Part shown: positions 1 through 6,087 of the stretch, in pieces
Layout: every line of letters begins with the position of its first letter
How positions within the stretch are numbered: position 1 is the stretch's first letter
From: Paludibacteraceae bacterium
Lineage (GTDB): Bacteria > Bacteroidota > Bacteroidia > Bacteroidales > Paludibacteraceae
NCBI GenBank assembly: GCA_017447875.1
Contig: JAFSMP010000030.1
Coordinates: 1 to 54,077, forward strand
Direction of reading: 5' to 3'
Length of the DNA stretch: 54,077 bases
Notes under the pieces: generated by a model
Database searches by the model: none
Told to the model about the DNA's origin: nothing
The model's input: the letters and a program-made list of their open reading frames with translations, nothing else
Translations under genes and position numbers: made by a program

Positions 1-796
1 GGCAGGCGTTGGTCTGTGGCAAGACAGCCTCTCGCTGCTGAGCGACGCGGGACACAACTTAAGCGATGTATTCTCGTTGCTGTTAGTGCTGGTGGCTTTT
101 CGACTTGCGAAAGTGCACAGCAACGAACGCTACACCTACGGTTATCGCAAATCGACCGTACTGATCTCGCTACTCAATGCTGTCATTCTGCTCGTGGCAG
201 TTGGCGCTATCGTTATTGAGAGTATTCATAAGTTCAGCGAACCCGCCGAAGTGAACGGTATTGCTGTGTCGTGGACTGCCGGTGTCGGAATACTCATCAA
301 CGGTCTGACGGCTTTCCTGCTGATGCACGGACAGAAGAACGACCTCAACGTCCGCGGCGCGTTTCTGCACATGGTGGCCGACACGCTGGTCTCGGTGGGC
401 GTAGTCATCAGCGGAATCATCATCTATTATACCGGTTGGAATATGGTGGACCCTATCGTCAGCCTCATCATCGCCGCGGTTATTCTTATCTCCACATGGG
501 ACTTGCTATCCGATAGCTTGCGTCTTGCCGTGGACGGTATTCCCGAAGGCGTGGATAAGAAAGAGATAGAGCAAGAACTCTTGGAAAACGAACATGTGAG
601 CGAAGTTCACCACGTCCATATATGGGCTATCAGTACCACCGAAACAGCCCTCACAGCACATGTGGTTGTGGACAATTTGGCTAACTGGCCGCAAGTGTCA
701 CACCAACTCAAGCACGAACTATCTGAGCACGGCATTGCTCACGCCACTCTCGAACCCGAAACACCCTACACGCATTGTGCTGACCATGAGTGCTGA
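1..796 (+). CDS. Cation diffusion facilitator (zinc/cation exporter), 5' end outside the window
   Basis: Inner-membrane antiporter of the CDF family (CzcD/ZitB type) that exports zinc or similar divalent metal in exchange for protons. The frame is open from base 2, so the first membrane segment and the start lie before the window. Both intramembrane metal-site pairs are visible as HxxxD: HNLSD in the first visible helix and HMVAD about 105 residues later. Four or five hydrophobic segments follow in order. The cytoplasmic C-terminal domain has the usual HVHIWAIST strand, and the chain ends with a Cys/His-rich tail (CADHEC) that may bind metal. No neighbour in the window points to a specific metal, so substrate is inferred from the family. 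Confidence 0.93.
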   Translation, partial: AGVGLWQDSLSLLSDAGHNLSDVFSLLLVLVAFRLAKVHSNERYTYGYRKSTVLISLLNAVILLVAVGAIVIESIHKFSEPAEVNGIAVSWTAGVGILINGLTAFLLMHGQKNDLNVRGAFLHMVADTLVSVGVVISGIIIYYTGWNMVDPIVSLIIAAVILISTWDLLSDSLRLAVDGIPEGVDKKEIEQELLENEHVSEVHHVHIWAISTTETALTAHVVVDNLANWPQVSHQLKHELSEHGIAHATLEPETPYTHCADHEC

Positions 797-974
797 GTGT
801 GGAACCTTTGCCTAAACGCTCAATTTATCCTCACGCGCACGCGCGTACCTTATAGTATTTATATATCCTTCTTCGCTGTCGCTCGAAAAAAAAAGAGAGA
901 GACCTATTTCTTTTTGAGAGAGCCCCAAATGTTTTTTTATGTCCCATGAGTGAGCGGCGCCGTTATCCTCCCGG

Positions 975-1130
975 TGCATCAGAGGCGCGGGGCGGGCGGC
1001 GGTGTGCGCGCCTGCGGCGCGCGGGAGAGAGAGCGGAGCGGGCAGAGGCGGGAGACAGCGGAGCGGAGAGGGGCGAGGGCACAGGGCAGAGAGAGGGCAC
1101 AGGGCAGAGAGAGGGCGCAGAGAGAGAGAC
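975..1130. repeat. GC- and GA-rich low-complexity tract with 18-base tandem repeat
   Basis: A strongly purine- and GC-rich stretch unlike anything else nearby. It contains a perfect 18-base tandem duplication (acagggcagagagagggc at 1081-1098 and 1099-1116) followed by a partial third unit. Open frames run through it in several registers, but their translations are Arg/Glu/Gly-rich nonsense typical of such DNA, so no gene is called. It sits exactly where the 5' half of the adjoining 5S rRNA should be. The region 797-974 upstream of it holds nothing I recognise. Confidence 0.8.
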
Positions 1131-1180
1131 AGCATCGCCGATGGTACTGCACTGCGTTGTGGGAGAGTAGGTAGCCGCCA
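1131..1180 (+). pseudogene. 3' half of a 5S rRNA (truncated)
   Basis: The stretch carries the conserved 5S 3' half: CGCCGATGGTACTGC, then GGGAGAGTAGG and a terminal GCCGCCA. The 5' half is absent: neither the CCGAACNNNGAAGTTAAG loop nor a strand able to pair with the 3' end to form helix I is found upstream, where a GA-rich repeat tract lies instead. A terminator follows at the distance expected after an rRNA operon. It is therefore either a genomic remnant of an rrn operon or a mis-join in the assembly. Confidence 0.8.
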
Positions 1181-1186
1181 CTTTGA

Positions 1187-1223
1187 GAACCTCTGAGATT
1201 CGTCTCAGGGGTTCTTTTCTTTT
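1187..1223 (+). terminator. Intrinsic terminator of the 5S remnant
   Basis: A 12-base stem (GAACCTCTGAGA at 1187-1198 with TCTCAGGGGTTC at 1203-1214, one G-T wobble) closes a TTCG tetraloop and is followed by TTTTCTTTT. This is a classic rho-independent terminator placed just after the 5S end. Confidence 0.92.
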
Positions 1224-1246
1224 GCGTCTATACAATCAACTCTCCT

Positions 1247-1558
1247 TTATACAAGGATGTCTTGGTATTCGTCGGTGCGGGTGAGGAGGGCTTGGGCGTA
1301 GGAGCAGACAGGGATGATTTTACGGTTGTTGGCGCGCGCAAAATCCACTGCGGCAAGAACCATCTGCCGGGCAATGCCGCGTCCCTCAAAACCGTCAAAA
1401 ACGCGTGTATGGTCAATTATCACCCGTTGTGAAGTGGGGCGTTGGTGCGTCATTTCACCTACTTGCACCGGCTCGGCACATGCTCCTTCTTCCGTGGCTC
1501 TCATCCATGCCTCAAAAACGCCGCTTTTCTCGGTCTCTTGGTGTTGAATAGTTATCAT
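1247..1558 (-). CDS. Small GNAT-fold N-acetyltransferase (COG2388/YjdJ type)
   Basis: A 103-residue single-domain acetyltransferase-like protein. The acetyl-CoA loop is seen as FEGRGIARQM (residues 57-66), followed by the helix and the KIIPVCSYA strand (80-88) typical of the YjdJ subgroup. The substrate is unknown. The start at 1558 is chosen because its ATG overlaps the ogt stop by four bases (ATGA); the longer open frame upstream of it is the shadow of ogt. It is the last gene of a four-gene leftward operon otherwise devoted to DNA repair. Members of this subgroup are short, so the length is normal. Confidence 0.85.
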   Translation of the reverse strand: MITIQHQETEKSGVFEAWMRATEEGACAEPVQVGEMTHQRPTSQRVIIDHTRVFDGFEGRGIARQMVLAAVDFARANNRKIIPVCSYAQALLTRTDEYQDILV

Positions 1559-2034
1559 AGTTGCTCCAGTTCTAATAATCGTTTCTTTATCTCTATGCCG
1601 TATTCGTACCCGCCTATTTTGCCATGCGCGGCAATGACTCGGTGGCAGGGGATGATAAGAGCAATAGGATTGGCTCCCACGGCTTGTCCGACCGCTTGTG
1701 CGGAACGACAATCCACCATCTTGGCGATTTCTCCATACGTCTTGGTCTGACCAAACCAGATGGTAAACAAAGCCGTCCAAACGCGCTTCTGGAAAGCGGT
1801 GCCTTGCGGGCCGAGTCGCGGCACATTACATGGTCGTTTGCCCGCAAAATAATCATCTAACCATTGGATTGTTTCCGCGATAATAGGTATCGTAGTAGTT
1901 GTTTCTTTTGGGGCCTCTTTTGGGGCGGTTGAGGCTTTCTCGCTACTGAACCGCAGACTTGTTATCGCTTGGCCGTCACTTTCGATGACGATAGGTCCCA
2001 GAGGTGAGGTATATGTGGTAGTAAAGGTTTTCAT
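1555..2034 (-). CDS. ogt: Methylated-DNA--[protein]-cysteine S-methyltransferase
   Basis: Suicide repair enzyme that removes alkyl groups from O6-alkylguanine by transferring them to its own cysteine. The active-site motif IIPCHRVI is present with Cys130, preceded by the helix-turn-helix with the arginine finger (region 106-120) and followed by GGYEYG. Length (159 residues) is normal for Ogt. An in-frame low-complexity insert, APKEAPKE (residues 38-45), is coded by an 11-base direct repeat (1904-1914, 1916-1926) in the linker between the N- and C-terminal domains. It overlaps the upstream glycosylase gene and the downstream GNAT gene by four bases each, which indicates translational coupling. 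Confidence 0.95.
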   Translation of the reverse strand: MKTFTTTYTSPLGPIVIESDGQAITSLRFSSEKASTAPKEAPKETTTTIPIIAETIQWLDDYFAGKRPCNVPRLGPQGTAFQKRVWTALFTIWFGQTKTYGEIAKMVDCRSAQAVGQAVGANPIALIIPCHRVIAAHGKIGGYEYGIEIKKRLLELEQL

Positions 2035-2645
2035 AGCAGACCGATAGTTTCGAACATCCGCCGATAGGCAGCGGCTTTCATATCCAGCGATAGCGGGTAA
2101 GCGCGAGAGGAAGACGGCATTCGCCAGAAACGGATAGTCCTGCCGGCGAAGGCGGTTTCGATATATTCGCCTGGTTTGGGTGTAGCGGTATGTAGTAGCT
2201 TGGCTAATGTCTCTGCGGCTTTGCCGCCGGTGCAGCAGATGTCATGGCATTGCGGGATTTGTTGCAATAATGCGGCTATGTCTGTCTGCTCGACAATCTC
2301 CAGATGTTCATCAGCCGCGTTGCCTTGCAAGCGTCTAACGGCTTGCGCTGTGTCAAAGATAGCGATACCTTGCTCTCGGCAGAAAGAGACGATCTCTGTG
2401 TAATTAAAGATCGCTTTACGCCCCTTTGTACCTTGTACCTGATCACTTTGTACTTCAAAGTGCTGTTTGTCGCCGAAGAAGACATGTCCCATAATCCGCC
2501 ACATGTCGTTCTGCGGGTTAGGGTAGAAAAAATCCATACACCACCGTTCTTTGGGCGGCGGAAAACTGCCGAGCATCAGCACTCGTGCATTCTCCGGCAG
2601 AAACGGTTGCAGCGGGTGACGTTCTATTTCGATTGTAACAGGCAT
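2031..2645 (-). CDS. Uracil-DNA-glycosylase superfamily protein (hypoxanthine/uracil type)
   Basis: A 204-residue protein of the uracil-DNA glycosylase fold. The N-terminal motif LGSFPPPKERW (about residues 26-36) followed by FYPNPQNDMW matches the family-6-like glycosylases that excise deaminated bases and lack the classical GQDPY motif. The partner loop near residue 150 (CCTGGKA) is in the usual place. A short-repeat-coded insert (DNA 2424-2460, around VQSDQVQGTKG) interrupts the region after FFGDKQHF. It starts 2 bases after the stop of the upstream gene and overlaps ogt by four, so the two repair enzymes are made together. Base specificity cannot be fixed from sequence. Confidence 0.82.
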   Translation of the reverse strand: MPVTIEIERHPLQPFLPENARVLMLGSFPPPKERWCMDFFYPNPQNDMWRIMGHVFFGDKQHFEVQSDQVQGTKGRKAIFNYTEIVSFCREQGIAIFDTAQAVRRLQGNAADEHLEIVEQTDIAALLQQIPQCHDICCTGGKAAETLAKLLHTATPKPGEYIETAFAGRTIRFWRMPSSSRAYPLSLDMKAAAYRRMFETIGLL

Positions 2646-2647
2646 TT

Positions 2648-3298
2648 CTATTTTTCCAATTTCAGTTGTGCGTATATGTCAAGACCTTTTGCTGTGAGGC
2701 GGTAGGCTTGTTCCGGTTTATTAGGCGTATTAGGGTAGGCGTGGTCAATGAGGCTACGTTCCCATGCTGGGCGGAGATAGTTGTTGATAAAGGTGTGGCG
2801 GCTCTGTTGACGCATACCCAAGTCAGCAATGATCTGGCGGCGGGGTAAAACCTGTTTCCCTAAAACTAGAACCAATTTATATACGCGCGCCTCTTCCTTG
2901 TCTTTGGGAATAAGACGCGGTTGTGGTAGAGAGCATGTTTTTTCTGTTCCAGACTGCGGTTGGTTTTCAGATTGTTCGTGTGCCGCTTGTGATTCTTCTT
3001 CGATAGCTTCGATATAGAAACTAAATGGCCGGAAGCCATCGTTACAGCTGATCATGGCGCTCATGGGATTCTTCATCCAACCATCAAAGAAGTTACCTTT
3101 TCCATGTGCCAGAGATTCTACAAACGGTTTCATGGTATCCCATGCAGAAGGACATAATCCATCCGGGCAATTGACGTTGACGGATATCCATTGTTGTCCT
3201 TGTTGGATGTCGCAGGCATGCTCGATGGGATTCTCGTACTGTGCAATCAGGTCGTTATATATTGTCTGACGGATGGCTGTGATGCGAACTTTGAGCAT
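2648..3298 (-). CDS. TIGR04076-family protein fused to a winged-helix domain
   Basis: Two parts are visible. Residues 1-100 resemble the TIGR04076 family: an opening KVRITAIRQT strand, a CPSAW motif near 50, the GNFFDGWM turn and the SCNDGFRPFSF strand. After a Glu/Gln-rich linker (about 100-122), residues 125-216 form a probable winged helix like those at the C terminus of Fic and RecG-like regulators (LPRRQIIADLGM, then FINNYLRPAWE and a YRLTAKGLDIY wing). Function is unknown; the fusion suggests a sensor joined to a DNA-binding unit. It is the first gene of the repair operon and has its own promoter at 3327-3357. Confidence 0.7.
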   Translation of the reverse strand: MLKVRITAIRQTIYNDLIAQYENPIEHACDIQQGQQWISVNVNCPDGLCPSAWDTMKPFVESLAHGKGNFFDGWMKNPMSAMISCNDGFRPFSFYIEAIEEESQAAHEQSENQPQSGTEKTCSLPQPRLIPKDKEEARVYKLVLVLGKQVLPRRQIIADLGMRQQSRHTFINNYLRPAWERSLIDHAYPNTPNKPEQAYRLTAKGLDIYAQLKLEK

Positions 3299-3326
3299 AA
3301 TCTTTGTTGTTTATTGAAATCGACTG

Positions 3327-3357
3327 CAAAATTACAAAAAAATATTGATATAGACAA
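3327..3357 (-). promoter_or_regulatory. Promoter of the repair operon
   Basis: Read leftward, TTGT (3354-3357) is followed after 19 bases by TAATTTTG (3327-3334), the Bacteroidetes -33/-7 pair. It lies about 30 bases upstream of the first gene. Confidence 0.75.
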
Positions 3358-3360
3358 TAA

Positions 3361-3413
3361 CTTGTGTCTTTTTCTTGTTGGAGTAACCATAAATTGACAA
3401 AAAAAGACACAAG
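3361..3413. repeat. Hairpin repeat TTGTGTC, copy 1
   Basis: Arms CTTGTGTCTTTTT (3361-3373) and AAAAAGACACAAG (3401-3413) are a perfect 13-base inverted repeat around a 27-base spacer. The right arm continues into CTATA. The same arms recur at 3469-3520 and 4661-4710. This copy follows no gene directly. Confidence 0.85.
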
Positions 3414-3468
3414 CTATAGGGGACAAGTAGGATAAAAAGAGAGTGGATTAATCGGAGTAGAAATAGGG

Positions 3469-3520
3469 TTGTGTCTTTTTTGGGGGTTGGTGTTAGTGTT
3501 TTTATATAAAAAGACACAAG
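3469..3520 (-). terminator. Hairpin repeat TTGTGTC, copy 2, probable vsr terminator
   Basis: Arms TTGTGTCTTTTT (3469-3480) and AAAAAGACACAAG (3508-3520) flank a short spacer. On the leftward strand the vsr stop codon TAG runs straight into the first arm. The long T runs in both directions suit a bidirectional intrinsic terminator. Confidence 0.7.
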
Positions 3521-3958
3521 CTATTTAAGTATCTTCAATAAGTTTTGATTCAGGGTGACGGCGACTTGCTGCATGGTAGTTTCCAATTCCTGTTTGGTTA
3601 ATTTACATTGCCACAGAACGATTACTTGCCAACCGGCGTGCGTTAGTTCATCGTAGTTCCGTTGGTCGCGCTCGCGGTTACGGGCTATCTTGGTTTGCCA
3701 GAAGTCAGTATTTGTTTTAGGTAGGACAAACTGCTTGCAGCCTTCGTGGCCGTGCCAGAAACAACCGTTGACGAATATTGCCGTTCTGTATCTGCGCATC
3801 ACTATATCCGGCTTGCCCGGCACGCTCTTCACGTTCAGCCTGTACCGGTATCCGTGCGCCCAAAGCCATTTCCGGACCGTTATCTCCGGCTTCGTCGCCT
3901 TGCTGCGTATATGAGACATGCAGCGGTGGCGTTGTGCAGGTGTCAGAACATCGGGCAT
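3521..3958 (-). CDS. vsr: Very short patch repair (Vsr) endonuclease
   Basis: Mismatch endonuclease that nicks 5' of T in T:G mismatches left by deamination of 5-methylcytosine. The catalytic GKPDIV motif puts Asp at residue 51, the same position as in E. coli Vsr. The zinc/catalytic cluster C66-FW-H69-G-H71-xx-C74 and a late cysteine (C118) are present, and length (145) is normal. Vsr normally partners a cytosine-5 DNA methyltransferase, but none is encoded in this window, so it is an orphan here. The upstream region 3959-4050 contains two ~38-base repeats that could be operators. Its AT-rich composition matches the neighbouring defence island. Confidence 0.95.
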   Translation of the reverse strand: MPDVLTPAQRHRCMSHIRSKATKPEITVRKWLWAHGYRYRLNVKSVPGKPDIVMRRYRTAIFVNGCFWHGHEGCKQFVLPKTNTDFWQTKIARNRERDQRNYDELTHAGWQVIVLWQCKLTKQELETTMQQVAVTLNQNLLKILK

Positions 3959-3979
3959 AGACAGATTACTTTATATTTT

Positions 3980-4050
3980 TGGGACATGTCTCAAAACTTG
4001 TCTTAAAATATCGATCTTTTAGGACATTGTCTCAAAAGTGTCTTATAAAT
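3980..4050 (-). repeat. Two-copy direct repeat upstream of vsr
   Basis: Read leftward, AAGACA(A/C)..TTTTGAGACA.TGTCC occurs twice with a period of about 38 bases (copies near 4020-4047 and 3982-4009). Each includes the partial palindrome GACATGTC or GACAATGTC. Position between vsr and its presumed promoter suggests regulator-binding sites, but no regulator gene is identified. The rest of 3959-4174 holds no gene I can support. Confidence 0.5.
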
Positions 4051-4174
4051 CATTCTGCTTTAAATATATTGCTCCGCGTTTTTCAAAACTTCTAATACTA
4101 AACCGAAGGATTTATTATACATCTTCTAAAAAATCGGTTGATTTATCGCATATAGCATTATCAATTTTTAATTC

Positions 4175-4591
4175 TTAGTCATAATAGACTCCGATGTTAA
4201 GGAAGGCACGGAAATTGAACAGACCGAGTTGAGTTGTTTTGCTCCCGACATTGATGACGTGACCAAATTGTAACTTTAAGTCTTTCAGCCGTTTACCTTT
4301 ACATAAAATATATCCGTTCGCCGATAATTCATCTGCAAATTGTTCAATATAACGCTCTATTGTTCGTTCGTCCACTTCATAGAAGTCTGCTACCATCTTT
4401 TTGGTAAAGCGGTATTCGTCTTCGAACAACATGCCGGTAATGCCAAGGCTGTTTTGAATATTGGCAATGGCATACTTATTATTCAAAACGTTTTGCGTTC
4501 TATATTCGAAACTGTTAAATCGTTCATTATAATGTCTATTAATATTTCGGATTATTTCTTTTTGTCCATCAACTCGCTCCAGGTCATGAAA
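4175..4591 (-). pseudogene. Truncated DNA-binding protein gene of a Bacteroidetes family
   Basis: The translated core (FTKKMVADFYEVDERTIERY, then GYILCKGKRLKDLKLQFGHV and TTQLGLFNFRAFLNIG) resembles the N-terminal third of a Bacteroidetes DNA-binding protein family that, as I remember it, is about 300 residues long. Here the frame stops right after FLNIGVYYD at 4175. At the other end the homologous frame continues without an ATG from the TTG at 4486 back to a stop at 4592-4594 (FNSFEYRTQNVLNNKYAIAN is readable), so the natural start also appears lost. I therefore call it a broken gene rather than a 103-residue protein. The family identity is from memory. Confidence 0.55.
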
Positions 4592-4660
4592 TCAGGCTTG
4601 GTGGTTTGGGTGTTTTGGGGTGTTGCCGTTTAATCAGTTGTTTTGTTTTGAGGTGTAGGG

Positions 4661-4710
4661 TTGTGTCTTTTTTGTGAGTAGTGGGTTGTGTTTGGTAAAA
4701 AAAGACACAA
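4661..4710 (-). terminator. Hairpin repeat TTGTGTC, copy 3, probable terminator of the defence operon
   Basis: Arms TTGTGTCTTTTTT (4661-4673) and AAAAAAGACACAA (4698-4710) form a perfect 13-base inverted repeat. Read leftward it follows the DUF6485 stop codon immediately, with TAG merging into the repeat exactly as at vsr. It would end the long leftward transcript that begins near 13900. Confidence 0.7.
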
Positions 4711-4711
4711 G

Positions 4712-4858
4712 CTAAGATTGCCATTCAATCCCCCTCAAACAAGCTGGTAGTTTTTTTCCGTGTTTTTTGTGATGTGCAACGCACTCGCAGCACTTTCCGT
4801 GCCGCGGACAGCCTTCTTTCGTGCAAGGACAGTCGATATTGTTATGTGGACAAGACAT
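4712..4858 (-). CDS. DUF6485-like cysteine-rich small protein (48 residues)
   Basis: A 48-residue protein starting MSCPHNNIDCPCTKEGC and containing RHGKCCECVAHH followed by KLPACLRG near the end. Nine cysteines and four histidines in this spacing match the small DUF6485 family, thought to bind metal; no activity is known. The ATG at 4858 lies 3 bases after the mutT stop, so it is the last gene of the defence operon. The stop codon is part of hairpin repeat copy 3. It is too short for most gene finders, but the cysteine pattern makes it convincing. Confidence 0.8.
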   Translation of the reverse strand: MSCPHNNIDCPCTKEGCPRHGKCCECVAHHKKHGKKLPACLRGIEWQS

Positions 4859-4861
4859 AAG

Positions 4862-5245
4862 TTATTGCTTTAGTTCGTTTATTATCTCTTCATCTGCTGG
4901 CAACCACTTCACCGAATCCAACTCTTCGGTTTTGAGCCATTTAGCGGCTTCGTGTTCCAATAGCGTGACGTGACCTCCAGCAAGTTTGCACTTGAAACAA
5001 TGCATCGTCAGATGAAAGTTTGGATAGTCGTAATCAATCGTGCGCAATAGTTCGCCAACCTCTATCTCAGCATCTAACTCTTCGTGGATCTCGCGCTTTA
5101 AGGCTTGTTGGGGTGTTTCTCCGGCTTCCATCTTTCCTCCGGGGAACTCCCACCAATCCTTCCATTCACCATATCCTCGTTGTGTAGCAAATATTCGTTC
5201 TTGCTCGTCAAAGATGATGGCGGCAACTACTTCTATTGATTTCAT
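4862..5245 (-). CDS. mutT: MutT-type Nudix hydrolase (8-oxo-dGTP diphosphatase)
   Basis: A Nudix enzyme that hydrolyses oxidised dGTP before it enters DNA. The Nudix box is complete: GGKMEAGETPQQALKREIHE followed by EL, with the catalytic REIHEE glutamates. Length (127 residues) equals E. coli MutT, and WEFPGGK before the box and the late WLPADEEI segment (purine-binding region) also match. The start at 5245 is chosen since its ATG overlaps the upstream jetD stop by four bases. Its place between an SMC defence operon and a cysteine-rich protein is unusual; whether it serves defence or just shares the transcript is unknown. Confidence 0.92.
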   Translation of the reverse strand: MKSIEVVAAIIFDEQERIFATQRGYGEWKDWWEFPGGKMEAGETPQQALKREIHEELDAEIEVGELLRTIDYDYPNFHLTMHCFKCKLAGGHVTLLEHEAAKWLKTEELDSVKWLPADEEIINELKQ

Positions 5246-6087
5246 ATGATATAGCCCTCCTGATCGTAACACCTATGATAGTGGTTTATCATGTTATACA
5301 AAGGCAAAAGCCTTGTATCTTTTGGAATGTAGCTTTTGAACTTAGCATACTGGGTATTGTATCGTTCAGTACTGCCGTTAGATATTCTGGTTTCAATGTC
5401 GGCCGGAATGAAAAACGATGCTCGACTACCGAGGAACTTATGGAACTCGGTTTCAAAGATCCGCATTCCTGCCAAGTCAAAATCGCCAAAATGGAGATAG
5501 TCGTTGGAGATGTTTTGTAGCCAATTTCGTAAGTCAGTAGACTGCGGATAGCGTGACACAAAGAGAATTGGTCTATCTGTCGGGAATAAGTGTCGTTGTT
5601 CTCTAATACGACGGAAGTTCTCCATGTTTTCTATTCCTACTACCAGGACTTCTTTTGGAATCTCAAATTGATCCCAGTCTGCGACAAAAAGCATCGTGCC
5701 CTCTTGCGGAGCAATAACAATATCTTTGCCGTTTAATTTTGCATAAACAGGGTCATAACTATTTACCATGAACCCAGGGCAAGAACGAATCTCTTTTGTC
5801 TTGGAATTGCCAGAGTTTGCAGCTAATTCAGAACGTGAGATGGCAGTTGAAAAATCTTCACTTCTCCAATCCATACCTCTGAGTTCTTCAAAGTGGTGTT
5901 CAAGGAACATCTTTAAAGCCTCAGCATTAGGCACATATATCGATTTGCGGCTACGATTCGTTTTGATGATAATCAAGTCTTCACCAATCAATGTATTTCG
6001 CATATCAGTATTCAAGGAAGACCACGCTATAGTCTCACCTCTCAATAATCGTTGGAGTTGCTGTATTTGATTTTTAGATAGGCTCAT
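5242..6087 (-). CDS. jetD: Wadjet-like JetD subunit, compact TOPRIM nuclease
   Basis: The predicted DNA-cleaving subunit of a Wadjet-like (MksBEFG-like) anti-plasmid SMC complex. The TOPRIM signature is seen as VVGIENMEN with Glu153 and, 49 residues on, HFGDFDLAG with Asp202 and Asp204, the acidic triad that holds magnesium in topoisomerase VI-like nucleases. The protein is 281 residues, clearly shorter than JetD of well-studied Wadjet type I systems, so the N-terminal arm is reduced (about 120 residues before the TOPRIM core). It overlaps jetC by four bases upstream and mutT by four downstream. The family is assigned by motif and context. Confidence 0.8.
   Translation of the reverse strand: MSLSKNQIQQLQRLLRGETIAWSSLNTDMRNTLIGEDLIIIKTNRSRKSIYVPNAEALKMFLEHHFEELRGMDWRSEDFSTAISRSELAANSGNSKTKEIRSCPGFMVNSYDPVYAKLNGKDIVIAPQEGTMLFVADWDQFEIPKEVLVVGIENMENFRRIREQRHLFPTDRPILFVSRYPQSTDLRNWLQNISNDYLHFGDFDLAGMRIFETEFHKFLGSRASFFIPADIETRISNGSTERYNTQYAKFKSYIPKDTRLLPLYNMINHYHRCYDQEGYII

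Noticed and set aside
812-1235. Several overlapping open frames on both strands in the GA/GC-rich tract
   Set aside because: They are Arg/Pro/Gly/Glu-rich products of repeat DNA, occur in all registers, and overlap the 5S remnant and its terminator.
1559-1780. N-terminal extension of the small GNAT gene
   Set aside because: It is antisense-free but lies fully within ogt in another frame; the ATGA overlap at 1555-1558 gives the natural start.
4175-4486. A complete 103-residue gene starting at TTG 4486
   Set aside because: Homology-like sequence continues upstream without any ATG and the family is longer, so a broken gene fits better.
4529-4625. A short frame coding KPDFMTWSELMDKKK near 4562-4596 (minus strand)
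   Set aside because: It resembles a protein C terminus but is only about 25 codons long after a stop, with no recognisable parent gene.
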